This document shows positions 1 through 8,758 of a stretch of DNA of 64,000 nt, in pieces. A program made the translations under genes and the position numbers. The notes under the pieces were generated by a model. It saw only the letters and a program-made list of their open reading frames with translations. It searched no databases and was not told where the DNA came from. The stretch is from the NCBI RefSeq assembly GCF_900094585.1, contig NZ_FMAG01000004.1:868001-932000 (forward strand), in the 5' to 3' direction. Numbering within the stretch: position 1 is the stretch's first letter; the number at the start of each line of letters is the position of its first letter. The stretch comes from Martinezella multihospitum (GTDB taxonomy: Bacteria; Pseudomonadota; Alphaproteobacteria; Rhizobiales; Rhizobiaceae).

Positions 1-453
1 CTCAACCGCGCAATCTTCAAGAACATCGAACGGACACGGACGGACAAGCATCTGACCTTGTCGTTCCTCGACTATGACGGCGAGAGATTGACCATATCCG
101 GCCAGCACGAGGATATGATCATCATTCGCCAGGACGGCAAGGTGGAGCGGATAGACACAGGCGATCTTGGTCTTCCGGTCGGCCTCGAGCCCGACATAGC
201 TCCCTTTATCGATACGCGGCAAGTATCCTTCGAGAAAGGCGACATGGTGGTCCTGCATACCGACGGCGTCACTGAAGCGGAGAATTCAAAGGGCGAACTG
301 TTCGGCTTCGACAGGCTTTTGGAGGATGCCCGCCGCCTGCATGGCGGGACTGCGGAAGAAGTCGTCGAGGGCATACTCGACGACTTGATGGCTTATATCG
401 GGACCCACAAGATCCATGACGATATTACCCTTGTGGTGATGCGGCACAGGTGA
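1..453 (+). CDS. SpoIIE/RsbU-type PP2C serine phosphatase, C-terminal part
   Basis: The frame is open from the first base, so the gene begins outside the window. The visible 150 residues are the end of a PP2C-like SpoIIE domain: SFLDYD, a GLPVGL segment, then GDMVVLHTDGVTEA and the closing DDITLVVM, which carry the metal-binding aspartates of the family. Such phosphatases dephosphorylate STAS-domain antagonists in partner-switching pathways. The next two genes encode exactly such partners (an HATPase-like protein and a STAS protein), so this is probably the input phosphatase of a three-gene module. The sensor domain, normally N-terminal, is not visible. Confidence 0.85.
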   Translation, partial: LNRAIFKNIERTRTDKHLTLSFLDYDGERLTISGQHEDMIIIRQDGKVERIDTGDLGLPVGLEPDIAPFIDTRQVSFEKGDMVVLHTDGVTEAENSKGELFGFDRLLEDARRLHGGTAEEVVEGILDDLMAYIGTHKIHDDITLVVMRHR

Positions 454-457
454 GGAG

Positions 458-1012
458 ATGACAACAGCAATTTTCGGCAAGGAACATCTGGTTTCGTTTG
501 ACGGCACCAATGCCCTTCGCATCCGCCTGTTCGACGGACCTCTTCATCTGGCGTGGCGCCATTCGGCCATGACATCCGACTTTATCGCTGAAACGATGGC
601 GCTCGATTTCCGTGCTTCCGAGCGCCAATACAAGACGGTACGGCACGACATCGGTTATCTGACCAACGAGCTCATCGAAAATTCCATCAAGTTCCGCGCC
701 TCGGGCGAGATTCTTATCGAGGCGCTGAGGGATGCCCATCATTTCAGGATGCGGATCGTGAACTTGATCGACCGCGAAGCGACCGACCACTTCCAACAAT
801 TGTTGCTTAGGGTTACGGCCGGTGATCCCGGCGATCTCCTGATAGAACAGATCGAGGCAAGCGTTCTTGCCGGCGACAATGCATCCGGGTTAGGACTGTT
901 GACATTGATGAGCGACTACCAGGTTCAATTGGCCTGGCATTTCGACGAGGATGGTCCGCACAAGCGGATCAAGCTGCAAACCTATGCCGCAATGGCGATT
1001 TCATCGGCGTGA
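458..1012 (+). CDS. HATPase-like anti-sigma/switch kinase-type protein (slr1658-like)
   Basis: This 184-residue protein starts 4 bases after the phosphatase stop and has a GAGGAG ribosome site overlapping that junction. The segment YLTNELIENSIKF is a recognisable N-box of the histidine-kinase-like ATPase fold, and GLGLLTLM near residue 147 could be the G-box lid. No histidine-phosphotransfer domain is present, so it is a stand-alone ATPase like RsbW or the slr1658 family. Its likely job is to phosphorylate or bind the STAS protein encoded next. The output of the switch cannot be told from this window. Confidence 0.7.
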   Translation: MTTAIFGKEHLVSFDGTNALRIRLFDGPLHLAWRHSAMTSDFIAETMALDFRASERQYKTVRHDIGYLTNELIENSIKFRASGEILIEALRDAHHFRMRIVNLIDREATDHFQQLLLRVTAGDPGDLLIEQIEASVLAGDNASGLGLLTLMSDYQVQLAWHFDEDGPHKRIKLQTYAAMAISSA

Positions 1013-1030
1013 ACCCGCGAGAGGCCTTTT

Positions 1031-1369
1031 ATGGAAATCAAAGAAGAAGCATTCCGCGTCTGGTCCGAAGGCAGCACTTTGTATTTTGACGGAACCATGC
1101 GTCTGGCGGGTCCCGATGCCTATGCACCGGTCTATGATCTGGCCAGGACGATCCTTCATGGGGGTGGAGGCAAAGCGATTTTCGATCTCACCGGCCTGCA
1201 ATTCTTGAATTCTTCGGGTATCAACCTGCTTGCCAAACTGACGATAGAGGCACGCAAGCATCCGGATATTCATCTCACCGTCTGCGGTTCCTCGCAAATT
1301 CCCTGGCAGATGAAATCATTGCCAAACCTGAAAAAGCTGCATCCGCGCCTGGATCTGCGCCTGACCTAG
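1031..1369 (+). CDS. STAS-domain regulator (slr1659-like)
   Basis: A 112-residue single-domain protein. The stretch FDLTGLQFLNSSGINLLAKL contains the usual STAS phospho-acceptor serine pair in an LNSSGIN loop. It is 18 bases downstream of the ATPase gene, in the same direction, with GAGAGGCC before the ATG. In known partner switches the unphosphorylated STAS protein sequesters the kinase or acts on a downstream effector. Homologous HsbR/HsbA modules in Pseudomonas connect to c-di-GMP signalling. The neighbouring polysaccharide cluster is probably c-di-GMP controlled, but any link here is inference. Confidence 0.75.
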   Translation: MEIKEEAFRVWSEGSTLYFDGTMRLAGPDAYAPVYDLARTILHGGGGKAIFDLTGLQFLNSSGINLLAKLTIEARKHPDIHLTVCGSSQIPWQMKSLPNLKKLHPRLDLRLT

Positions 1370-1944
1370 CCATCAAACGCTCACTCCCTTTATCTTGGGT
1401 GCTCTCACGGACGTCCGAAAGCTCACCCGCTCGGGCATTCGGTTTATGGGAATGTCTGCCTCCCAAATCTCAGATAAGCCACAGCGCTTTTGTCACTGTT
1501 GCGCCGCGTATCGACACGAAAGCTTGCTGGAGAAGAGACGCATCGTGACACAACATATCGCGCGGGTTTGTTTGAAGACGAATTTGGTTAGCTCTCCCTT
1601 ACATCTATCGGCCTACCTGTCTAGGTATAAAGTATAAATATCCTATTATAGGATTTCATTACTTGCTATTGGAAAATAGAGTAGAATTTCTATAATAAAA
1701 ACTGCATCTAAAATAAATAATTATATGTATAATATTTTTTATTATCTGCCTGCGCCGCTGGCTACAAAAATGGACAGAATGTAAAACTTCTGCATTCCCT
1801 GATAACGACAGCATAGTTAAACATTAGTAAACTATAACTGTAAATTGCAGCAATAATTCCCAGTTGTAAAAGCCTTGCACTGGGGCGGAAGTCTTACTTC
1901 GCCCTGAATACTCGGCTGCGTGTCTAAATTACCGGGAGGGTTTG
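1370..1944. promoter_or_regulatory. 575-bp AT-rich gap upstream of the polysaccharide operon
   Basis: No convincing gene lies here. From about 1620 to 1860 the DNA is strikingly A+T rich, unlike the rest of the window, which would suit a bent, silencer-bound promoter (MucR/Ros-type regulators bind such DNA in rhizobia). It holds a perfect palindrome ATCCTAT-T-ATAGGAT at 1640-1654, an inverted repeat ATAGTT/AACTAT at 1813-1818 and 1830-1835, and a GC-rich near-palindrome at 1884-1903 (arms GGCGGAAGT and ACTTCGCC) that could form a leader hairpin 40 bases before the first gene. These are candidate sites for the AraC-type regulator at 10219 or another factor. Confidence 0.5.
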
Positions 1945-2958
1945 ATGGGCATAGCGTTCAAATCTGCAGGCATAACTCCAAAAAATACCAAGAGACGTAC
2001 GATTCTTGTTGCGGGAGGCGCGGGGTTCCTCGGCTCGCACCTTTGCGACCGGCTTCTGCAGGATGGTCACGAAGTTATCTGCGTGGATGATTTTTCAACC
2101 GGGCGGATGGACAATCTATGGCACCTGCTTCGCTACGACACATTCAGCTTTATCCGCCACGACGTCATAGCATCACTCGATCTGCCTGTCAGCGAGATCT
2201 ACAATCTGGCCTGCCCGGCATCTCCGCCGCATTATCAGGCCGATCCGATCCATACGATGAAAACATGCGTTTTCGGCTCGCTCAATCTGCTGGAGCTAGC
2301 CACGCATCACCAGGCGCGCATCTTCCAGGCCTCGACCTCGGAGATCTATGGCGATCCCCAAGTGCATCCGCAGCCGGAGAACTATTGGGGCAACGTCAAT
2401 TCCTTCGGCCCCCGCTCGTGCTACGACGAAGGCAAGCGTTCCGCCGAAACGCTTTTCCGTGACTTTCACGCCCAGCACGGCGTCGACATCAGGATTGCCC
2501 GCATCTTCAACACCTATGGGCCGCGCATGCGCCCCGACGACGGCCGCGTGGTTTCCAATTTCATCGTCCAGGCACTCAGGGGCCAGGACATCACCGTCTA
2601 TGGAGATGGCTCCCAGACACGCTCGTTCTGCTATGTCGCCGACCTGATCGATGGTTTCGTCCGCCTGATGGCCGACCAAACGGTCATCCATACGCCTGTC
2701 AATCTCGGCAATCCGGCGGAATTTACCGTGCGTGATCTTGCCGAACAGGTCATTGCAATCACCGGCTCCAACTCAAAGATCGTCCATAAGCCCTTGCCGA
2801 TCGACGATCCGCGTCAGCGCCGGCCCGACATCAGCGTCGCGAAACGCGAATTGGGATGGGAACCGTCGGTCGCACTGGCGGATGGGCTGAAATCCACCAT
2901 CGCCTACTTCGAACGTCAGCTGGTTCGTCCAAGCAGCGAGCTTTTCGAGGTTGCGTGA
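1945..2958 (+). CDS. uxs1: UDP-glucuronate decarboxylase (UDP-xylose synthase)
   Basis: A 337-residue extended short-chain dehydrogenase that decarboxylates UDP-glucuronate to UDP-xylose with bound NAD. The Rossmann motif GGAGFLGSH is near the N terminus, the catalytic pair is Y160/K164 (YDEGK), and the UXS signatures ACPASPPHYQ, STSEIYGDP and NTYGPRM are all present. I start it at ATG 1945, which has GGAGGG at 1935-1940, rather than the TTG just before. It overlaps the next gene by one base (TGATG). Its substrate would come from the UDP-glucose dehydrogenase at 5809. It heads a probable operon like the uxs1 operon of S. meliloti. Confidence 0.88.
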   Translation: MGIAFKSAGITPKNTKRRTILVAGGAGFLGSHLCDRLLQDGHEVICVDDFSTGRMDNLWHLLRYDTFSFIRHDVIASLDLPVSEIYNLACPASPPHYQADPIHTMKTCVFGSLNLLELATHHQARIFQASTSEIYGDPQVHPQPENYWGNVNSFGPRSCYDEGKRSAETLFRDFHAQHGVDIRIARIFNTYGPRMRPDDGRVVSNFIVQALRGQDITVYGDGSQTRSFCYVADLIDGFVRLMADQTVIHTPVNLGNPAEFTVRDLAEQVIAITGSNSKIVHKPLPIDDPRQRRPDISVAKRELGWEPSVALADGLKSTIAYFERQLVRPSSELFEVA

Positions 2959-3944
2959 TGGTCAGGCAAAAAATACTCGTCGTGGGTGGCGCCGGCTTCA
3001 TCGGCAGCCACACCGCGAAACTCCTCCATCGTCAGGGCTTCGAGCCCGTCGTCTATGACAATCTCTCGACGGGCCACCTGACCTCCGTACGCTGGGGGTC
3101 TTTCGTGGAGGGAGACATTCTCGACACGCCCCGTCTTGCCGAGGCGATCGAGGGGCACAAGCCTGCGGCAATCATACATTTCGCCGCCTCGGCCTATGTC
3201 GGCGAGTCCGTTGAAAATCCTGCGAAATACTACGCCAACAATGTCAGCGGCACGCTGTCGGTTCTGGAGGCATGCCGCCGCACGCAGACCGATAAGCTGA
3301 TCTTCTCATCAAGCTGCGCGATCTACGGAATTCCCACCCATCTGCCGATCCGCGAATGCGAGACGCCTCAACCGATCAATCCCTATGGCAGAACGAAGCT
3401 GATTGCCGAACACATGCTTGCCGACTATTCGGTCGCCTACGGGCTTTCCTATGTGGCGCTGCGCTACTTCAACGCCTCAGGCGCCGATCCGGAACGGGAG
3501 CTCGGCGAATGGCATGATCCGGAAACGCATCTCATTCCCCGCGCATTGCTGGCGACGGGCGGCGCGATCGAAACCCTGGAAGTCTATGGAGACGATTACG
3601 ACACGCCGGATGGTACCTGTGTGCGCGACTATATCCACGTGCTGGATCTTGCCAGGGCGCATGTCCTGGCAGTCGAGTATCTATTGGCCGGTGGTGACAA
3701 TCTCGCCGTCAATCTGGGGACCGGCCGCGGCACATCGATCAAGGAGATAGTCGGCGCGATCGAGCGCATTTGCGGGCGCAAGGTTCCCGTCGTCATGCAC
3801 AGGCGACGGCCGGGCGATCCGCCTGCCCTTTATGCCGCTTCGGATCTTGCTGCCGAAAAACTCGGCTTCCGCGCTCTGCATTCGGACATCGAAACGATCA
3901 TCCGAACCGCAGCTCCCTTCTTCGGGCTGGAGATGCGAGGATGA
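2958..3944 (+). CDS. UDP-sugar 4-epimerase (UDP-xylose 4-epimerase or GalE-like)
   Basis: A 328-residue GalE-family enzyme. It has GGAGFIGSH for NAD binding, SSSCAIYG, and the catalytic pair Y143/K147 (NPYGRTK), followed by RYFNASGAD, which contacts the nucleotide sugar. The start at 2958 overlaps the uxs stop in TGATG, indicating translational coupling. In S. meliloti the gene after uxs1 encodes Uxe, which turns UDP-xylose into UDP-arabinose. Position makes that role likelier than UDP-galactose epimerisation, but sequence alone does not separate them. Confidence 0.82.
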   Translation: MVRQKILVVGGAGFIGSHTAKLLHRQGFEPVVYDNLSTGHLTSVRWGSFVEGDILDTPRLAEAIEGHKPAAIIHFAASAYVGESVENPAKYYANNVSGTLSVLEACRRTQTDKLIFSSSCAIYGIPTHLPIRECETPQPINPYGRTKLIAEHMLADYSVAYGLSYVALRYFNASGADPERELGEWHDPETHLIPRALLATGGAIETLEVYGDDYDTPDGTCVRDYIHVLDLARAHVLAVEYLLAGGDNLAVNLGTGRGTSIKEIVGAIERICGRKVPVVMHRRRPGDPPALYAASDLAAEKLGFRALHSDIETIIRTAAPFFGLEMRG

Positions 3945-5770
3945 CATCGATCCGGACACAAGCTGAAGCAATGAAGGAAAGGGCGTTGATGACGCCGGTC
4001 CTGCAGGGCCGCCAGCGCACGGAATATGACGTTTGCGCCACGCTGTGGCTTGCGGCACTTGTCTATTTCTGGAACTGGTGGTTTACGCCCGCACACCATG
4101 TCGACCCCATGGGATCGGTCTTGCTGACCCTGGTGCTTGCCTGGGTGACGATCATTCCAGCCTATTTCATCATCGTCTTCTTTCGCGCCGAAAAGCCGAC
4201 GGGACAATTGCGGCTTCCTGCCGGCAGCCGCATCGCCATGGTGGTCACCAAGGCACCATCGGAGCCCTTTGCGGTGGTGGCCCGGACATTGGATGCCATG
4301 CTGGCACAGGAGGTGCCGCACGACACCTGGCTCGCGGATGAAGATCCGTCACCCTCGACGCTGGATTGGTGCCGCAAACATGGCGTCCGCGTTTCCACCC
4401 GCAGGGGCCGCGAAGACTATCATCGCCAGACCTGGCCGCGGCGCACCCGCTGCAAGGAAGGCAATCTTGCCTTCTTCTACGATCACTACGGCTATGAAGG
4501 CTATGATTTCGTCGTGCAGCTCGATGCCGATCATGTGCCCGAGCAAGGCTATCTTTTCCAGATGCTTCGCCCCTTCGCCGATCCGGCGGTCGGCTATGTA
4601 TCCGCGCCGAGCATCTGCGATCAGAATGCCGGTGAAAGCTGGTCGGCGCGCGGCCGCCTCTATGCGGAAGCCAGCATGCACGGATCGCTTCAGGCGGGGT
4701 TCAATCACGGGCTGTCGCCGCTTTGCATCGGCTCGCACTATGCCGTTCGCACCAAGGCCCTCAAGAGCATTGGCGGACTGGGGCCAGAGCTGGCGGAAGA
4801 CCACTCCACCACGCTGATGATGAATGCGCATGGTTGGCGTGGCATTCATGCGCTCGATGCCATTGCGCATGGCGATGGCCCACGCACCTTTGCCGATCTC
4901 ATCACTCAGGAGTTTCAGTGGTCGCGCAGCCTGATGATGATCCTGCTGCAATATTCACCGAGCTTGATCAAACGGCTGCCGCTGCGTCTCAAGATCCAGT
5001 TCCTGTTTTCGCAGCTCTGGTATTCCCTCTTCTCGCTCTTCATGGCGCTGATGTTCATCATGCCGATCATCGCGCTTGTTAGAGGCAAGACCTTCGTCGA
5101 TGTCTCCTATCCCGACTTCCTGCTGCACTTCGTGCCGCAATCCGTTCTGCTGATCCTGTTCGCCTATCGCTGGCGCAGTACGCATACGTTCAGACCGGTC
5201 GATGCAAGGATCCTAAGCTGGGAGATGACATTGTTCCTGTTTGCCCGCTGGCCGTGGGCACTCGCAGGCGCTTTAGCTGCCATTCGCGATTGGGCGACCG
5301 GATCATTCGTGGATTTCCGCGTCACGCCGAAAGGCACATCGGAGGTCGATCCGCTGCCGTTCCGGGTCCTTGCACCCTACGCCCTTCTCTCTCTCGCATC
5401 CATCTTGCCGGTGCTGTCCGTCAGCGCGGAGGAGAGCAGTGGCTTTTATATCTTCGCAACGATGAATGCCGCCATCTATACTTTGCTGCTGCTGGTCATC
5501 ATCGTCCAGCATGCGCGTGAAAACACGCTCGGCACGAACAAGCGCTTTTATCGGCCGGCACTCGCCAGCGCTCTGCTTGCCCTGACTGCGCTGCCATTTG
5601 TCGGCATCATGGAGCACGGCCGCGCCGGAGTACAATCACTGATCTGGGACACCGACGGCTACGTGCTGTTCGACAATCGCTTTTCGGTGGCAGGCGCAGG
5701 AATTGGCGGGCGTGGACTGCACAGAATGGTGCTCAATCCGCATTGGCACGTGAGTGACACGGACAATTGA
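3941..5770 (+). CDS. membrane family 2 glycosyltransferase (cellulose-synthase-like)
   Basis: A 609-residue processive-type polysaccharide synthase. Two hydrophobic segments lie at about 34-80, then a cytosolic GT-A domain, then several C-terminal membrane spans (about 350-575). Catalytic landmarks are DED near 133-135, DAD at 195-197, ED at 286-287 and a product-binding motif QEFQW at 323-327, where most BcsA-like enzymes have Q(Q/R)xRW. No PilZ domain is present, so any c-di-GMP control would be at another level. The ATG at 3941 overlaps the epimerase stop. The neighbours suggest it polymerises a pentose-containing glycan and moves it across the inner membrane. Confidence 0.82.
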   Translation: MTSIRTQAEAMKERALMTPVLQGRQRTEYDVCATLWLAALVYFWNWWFTPAHHVDPMGSVLLTLVLAWVTIIPAYFIIVFFRAEKPTGQLRLPAGSRIAMVVTKAPSEPFAVVARTLDAMLAQEVPHDTWLADEDPSPSTLDWCRKHGVRVSTRRGREDYHRQTWPRRTRCKEGNLAFFYDHYGYEGYDFVVQLDADHVPEQGYLFQMLRPFADPAVGYVSAPSICDQNAGESWSARGRLYAEASMHGSLQAGFNHGLSPLCIGSHYAVRTKALKSIGGLGPELAEDHSTTLMMNAHGWRGIHALDAIAHGDGPRTFADLITQEFQWSRSLMMILLQYSPSLIKRLPLRLKIQFLFSQLWYSLFSLFMALMFIMPIIALVRGKTFVDVSYPDFLLHFVPQSVLLILFAYRWRSTHTFRPVDARILSWEMTLFLFARWPWALAGALAAIRDWATGSFVDFRVTPKGTSEVDPLPFRVLAPYALLSLASILPVLSVSAEESSGFYIFATMNAAIYTLLLLVIIVQHARENTLGTNKRFYRPALASALLALTALPFVGIMEHGRAGVQSLIWDTDGYVLFDNRFSVAGAGIGGRGLHRMVLNPHWHVSDTDN

Positions 5771-5808
5771 GGTTCATGACGGGAAGGACGCTATTGGCGG
5801 GAACGCAC

Positions 5809-7227
5809 ATGAAGATAGCTGTTATTGGAACCGGATATGTGGGCTTGGTCAGCGGCACATGCTTCGCCGAATGGGGCAATCGTGTCGTCTATGTGGACAA
5901 GAATGCCGATAAGATCGCTGCCCTTCGTCACGGCAGGATGCCGATCTACGAGCCGGATCTCGACGAGCTGGTGGAACGAAACTATGCCGCAGGGCGGCTG
6001 GACTTTACCTGCGACATCGCAAAGGCAGTCGAAGGCGCAGCCATCGTCTTCATCGCGCTCGCCGCTCTGCCGCATCCGGGACAAGCGGACGCCGACCTTT
6101 CCTTCATTTACCAGGCAGCGCGCGAGCTTGCAGCGCTTATCTCGGCCGATAGCATTGTGGTGATAAGATCGACGGTGCCAGTCGGAACCGGCGACGCCGT
6201 GCACAGGATCATCGGCTCGGCCCGGACACCGGGCACCTTCGCCGTCGCCTCCAATCCGGAATTTCTGCGCGAAGGCGTTGCCGTGCGCGATTTTCTCGTT
6301 CCGGACCGTATCGTTCTGGGGGTAGAGGAAGAGTGGGCCTGCAAACGGCTTGTCGAGCTCTACGATGTCCCGATCGAGCGCCAGAATACGCCCGTCATCA
6401 TCACGATGCGTCGGACGGCCGAGCTGATCAAGCATGCTGCCAATGCCTTTCTTGCCACGAAGATCACCTTCATCAACGAGCTCGCCGATCTTTGCGAGGA
6501 GATGGGCAGCGATGTCGGAGAGCTGGCTCTCGGCATGGGGCTCGACAAGCGCATCGGGGCAAGCCTCCTTGCCGCCGGCCCCGGCTATGGCGGTTCATGC
6601 TTCCCCAAAAGCGCACTCGCATTATTGCAGACGGCGCAGGACCATGGCGTGGCGCTACGTATCGTCGAGGAAACCCTTGCCGTCAACGAGATGCGCAAGC
6701 GGCGCATGGCACGTAAGGTCACCAAGGCACTCGGCGGCGATATTGACGGCCTGACCATTGCTATCCTCGGCCTGACCTTCAGACCCGATACCGACGACAT
6801 GCGCGATGCGCCCTCCGTACCGCTCATCGAAACCCTGCAGCGCCTGGGTGCCCGCATCCGGGCATATGACCCCGTCGGCATCGAGAATGCAGCGAAGGTC
6901 CTCAGCAGTGTCGACTTCTATGAGGATCTTTATGAATGCGCGAGAAATGCGGATGCCGTCGTCGTCATGACGGAATGGGACGCCATCCGAAAGATCGACC
7001 TGGTCCAGCTCAAGCAGAAGCTGCGCCAGCCTGTTCTCATAGATCTGCGAAATGCGCTGGATACGGAAGCCGCCCGCCGGATTGGCTTTCACGTCTGCGC
7101 CATAGGTAAGTCGGGAAGCACACATAGCAGCCTGCGCGACATTGCCAAGCGACGAAACCGACAGCGAGCCGTAAAGGCGGCAACCCCAAAGCTCGTTCCA
7201 ATCCACGATACGGGAGAAATAATATGA
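5809..7227 (+). CDS. UDP-glucose 6-dehydrogenase family, atypical active site
   Basis: A 472-residue UDP-glucose/GDP-mannose dehydrogenase expected to make UDP-glucuronate for the Uxs enzyme. It begins MKIAVIGTGYVGL (ATG 5809), so I prefer this to upstream ATG and TTG codons. Conserved parts are RSTVPVGTG, SNPEFLREG, AELIKHAANAFLATK and GPGYGGSCFPK, with the nucleophile at C264. Two departures stand out. The residue four after the cysteine is S268 where the family has a conserved aspartate. The usual VGTP segment is replaced by ALAALPHP near residues 83-90. It could have reduced or altered activity. It overlaps the next gene by 4 bases. Confidence 0.85.
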   Translation: MKIAVIGTGYVGLVSGTCFAEWGNRVVYVDKNADKIAALRHGRMPIYEPDLDELVERNYAAGRLDFTCDIAKAVEGAAIVFIALAALPHPGQADADLSFIYQAARELAALISADSIVVIRSTVPVGTGDAVHRIIGSARTPGTFAVASNPEFLREGVAVRDFLVPDRIVLGVEEEWACKRLVELYDVPIERQNTPVIITMRRTAELIKHAANAFLATKITFINELADLCEEMGSDVGELALGMGLDKRIGASLLAAGPGYGGSCFPKSALALLQTAQDHGVALRIVEETLAVNEMRKRRMARKVTKALGGDIDGLTIAILGLTFRPDTDDMRDAPSVPLIETLQRLGARIRAYDPVGIENAAKVLSSVDFYEDLYECARNADAVVVMTEWDAIRKIDLVQLKQKLRQPVLIDLRNALDTEAARRIGFHVCAIGKSGSTHSSLRDIAKRRNRQRAVKAATPKLVPIHDTGEII

Positions 7228-7763
7228 AGCCATCAAGGAAACAGACCTCCCTGGTCCCTGCAGCATCGCTGGCATGTGCGATCGTGCTTGGACTTGCAGC
7301 GGGGAGCAATGCGGCGGTAGCCGCGACGACCACCAAGGTGCCGGATGGAGCAAGACCCATGACGGCAGCTGAACTTTACATGCTCTATCACGACAAGAGC
7401 TGGCGCTGGCCCGATGGCGCAGGCCGAATGCAGAATACCGACCGACGGTTTTCGGCCTGGGTCGACGGAACCGGCGGGCAATCCTGGGCCGAGGGCCGCT
7501 GGGCTGTGACAGACACCGGCCGTCTGTGTCTCGAGGCAACCTGGCACGCCGTAAACGGCCAGTTTCCCGCCAAGACCTGCTTCATCCATCGCATTCTCGA
7601 TGGAACGATCTATCAGAAACGCGAGACTGGCGGAGCATGGTTCGTGTTTCGCCATCCCGTCACAAAGAAAACCGATGAGGCGACAAACTTGATCGCCGAT
7701 GATCTGGTCTCACAACGACTGGAGGCCTTGAAGACCTCTTTGACCGTCCGCAAGACCGAATAG
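7224..7763 (+). CDS. secreted DUF995-type protein (first copy)
   Basis: A 179-residue protein with a signal peptide of about 33 residues ending near AAVAA. The mature part resembles DUF995: MTAAELYMLYHDKSWRW, then WAEGRWAV, RLCLEATWH, CFIHRI and YQKRE. Two conserved cysteines could form a periplasmic disulfide. The ATG overlaps the dehydrogenase stop (ATGA) with GGGAG upstream, so it belongs to the operon. The paralogue at 8759 shares the same motif order. The biochemical role of the family is not known to me; location suggests a periplasmic or extracellular part in polysaccharide handling. Confidence 0.75.
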   Translation: MKPSRKQTSLVPAASLACAIVLGLAAGSNAAVAATTTKVPDGARPMTAAELYMLYHDKSWRWPDGAGRMQNTDRRFSAWVDGTGGQSWAEGRWAVTDTGRLCLEATWHAVNGQFPAKTCFIHRILDGTIYQKRETGGAWFVFRHPVTKKTDEATNLIADDLVSQRLEALKTSLTVRKTE

Positions 7764-7780
7764 AGGAAGGAGGCAATGCT

Positions 7781-8728
7781 ATGAAAACCCTATCAAAACT
7801 AACGACGGCCTTGCTCGCAGCTGGCGCCCTCTGCGGGGGCGTATACGCTGCCAGTAACGGCCTGGATGCAAGGGCCGAGACCCGGCCTCTCTTCAACGAC
7901 AAGAGGCCGATCATCACACCCCAATCGCTGCCGGGGGGCGCCTATGATCCCAACGGGGACTTTTCCAATGACCCCAATCCGAAGATCGAGCACCTCTTCC
8001 TGCCTTGGGAAGATGTCGATCTGTCGACGCTGGGCACGGCAGACGATTATGCCCGCAAGCGTGGGCGTTCGCTGCTGATCACCATCGAGCCCTGGTCATG
8101 GGCCCGCGACTGGCGCGTCACGCCAACCGATCTACTCAATGGAATTCTGGCGGGCCACTACGATTCCAACATGACGGCGATCTGCGCCGCGGCCGCCAAG
8201 CTCAATGCGCCCGTCACCATTCGCTGGGCGCAGGAAATGGATGAGAAGAACGGGCAGTTCACCTGGGCCTACTGGAATGCGGAGGACTATGTGAAAGCCT
8301 ACAGGCACGCAGTCACCGTCTGCCGCAAGAGCCTTCCCTCGGCAAAGTACATGTGGTCGCCGATGGGCAAGGACGGGCTTGAAGCCTATTATCCCGGCGA
8401 TTCATTCGTCGACGTCGTCGGGCTGTCGGTCTTCGGTTACCAGCCGTTCGATCAGCGCAAGCTCGGGCGGGATTCGACCTTTGTGGAAGCGACCAAACCC
8501 GGCTACGACCGTGTGAAACGCTTCAAGAAGCCCATCGTGATCGCGGAATTGGGCTACCAGGGAAATGAGGCCTACGTTCACGCGTGGGCCGAGGAAGCCA
8601 ACAAGCCGCATTCCGAATTCCCCGACCTGAAAGCGGTGGTCTACTTCAACGACCGTGAAGTCTACCCCTGGCCGGATGGTCTGGGCAGGCCGGATTGGCG
8701 CGTTGCCACGCCACCCCTCCTGAATTGA
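7781..8728 (+). CDS. secreted GH26-like endo-glycosidase
   Basis: A 315-residue protein with a signal peptide of roughly 25-30 residues. The body is a TIM-barrel glycoside hydrolase resembling family 26 (beta-mannanase and related endoglycanases): TIRWAQEMDEKNG carries the probable acid/base glutamate and KPIVIAELGYQG the probable nucleophile glutamate, with WSPMGKDG between. It lies 17 bases after the first DUF995 gene. A glycosidase inside a synthesis operon usually trims or releases the polymer during export, as BcsZ does for cellulose. Its actual linkage specificity cannot be read here. Confidence 0.75.
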   Translation: MKTLSKLTTALLAAGALCGGVYAASNGLDARAETRPLFNDKRPIITPQSLPGGAYDPNGDFSNDPNPKIEHLFLPWEDVDLSTLGTADDYARKRGRSLLITIEPWSWARDWRVTPTDLLNGILAGHYDSNMTAICAAAAKLNAPVTIRWAQEMDEKNGQFTWAYWNAEDYVKAYRHAVTVCRKSLPSAKYMWSPMGKDGLEAYYPGDSFVDVVGLSVFGYQPFDQRKLGRDSTFVEATKPGYDRVKRFKKPIVIAELGYQGNEAYVHAWAEEANKPHSEFPDLKAVVYFNDREVYPWPDGLGRPDWRVATPPLLN

Positions 8729-8758
8729 CCGCGATGATGAAAGGTTGAGGAGAAACAC

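Noticed and set aside
1395..1637. 80-residue open frame after the STAS gene
   Set aside because: No ribosome site, low-complexity composition, no motif, and it runs into the AT-rich promoter region.
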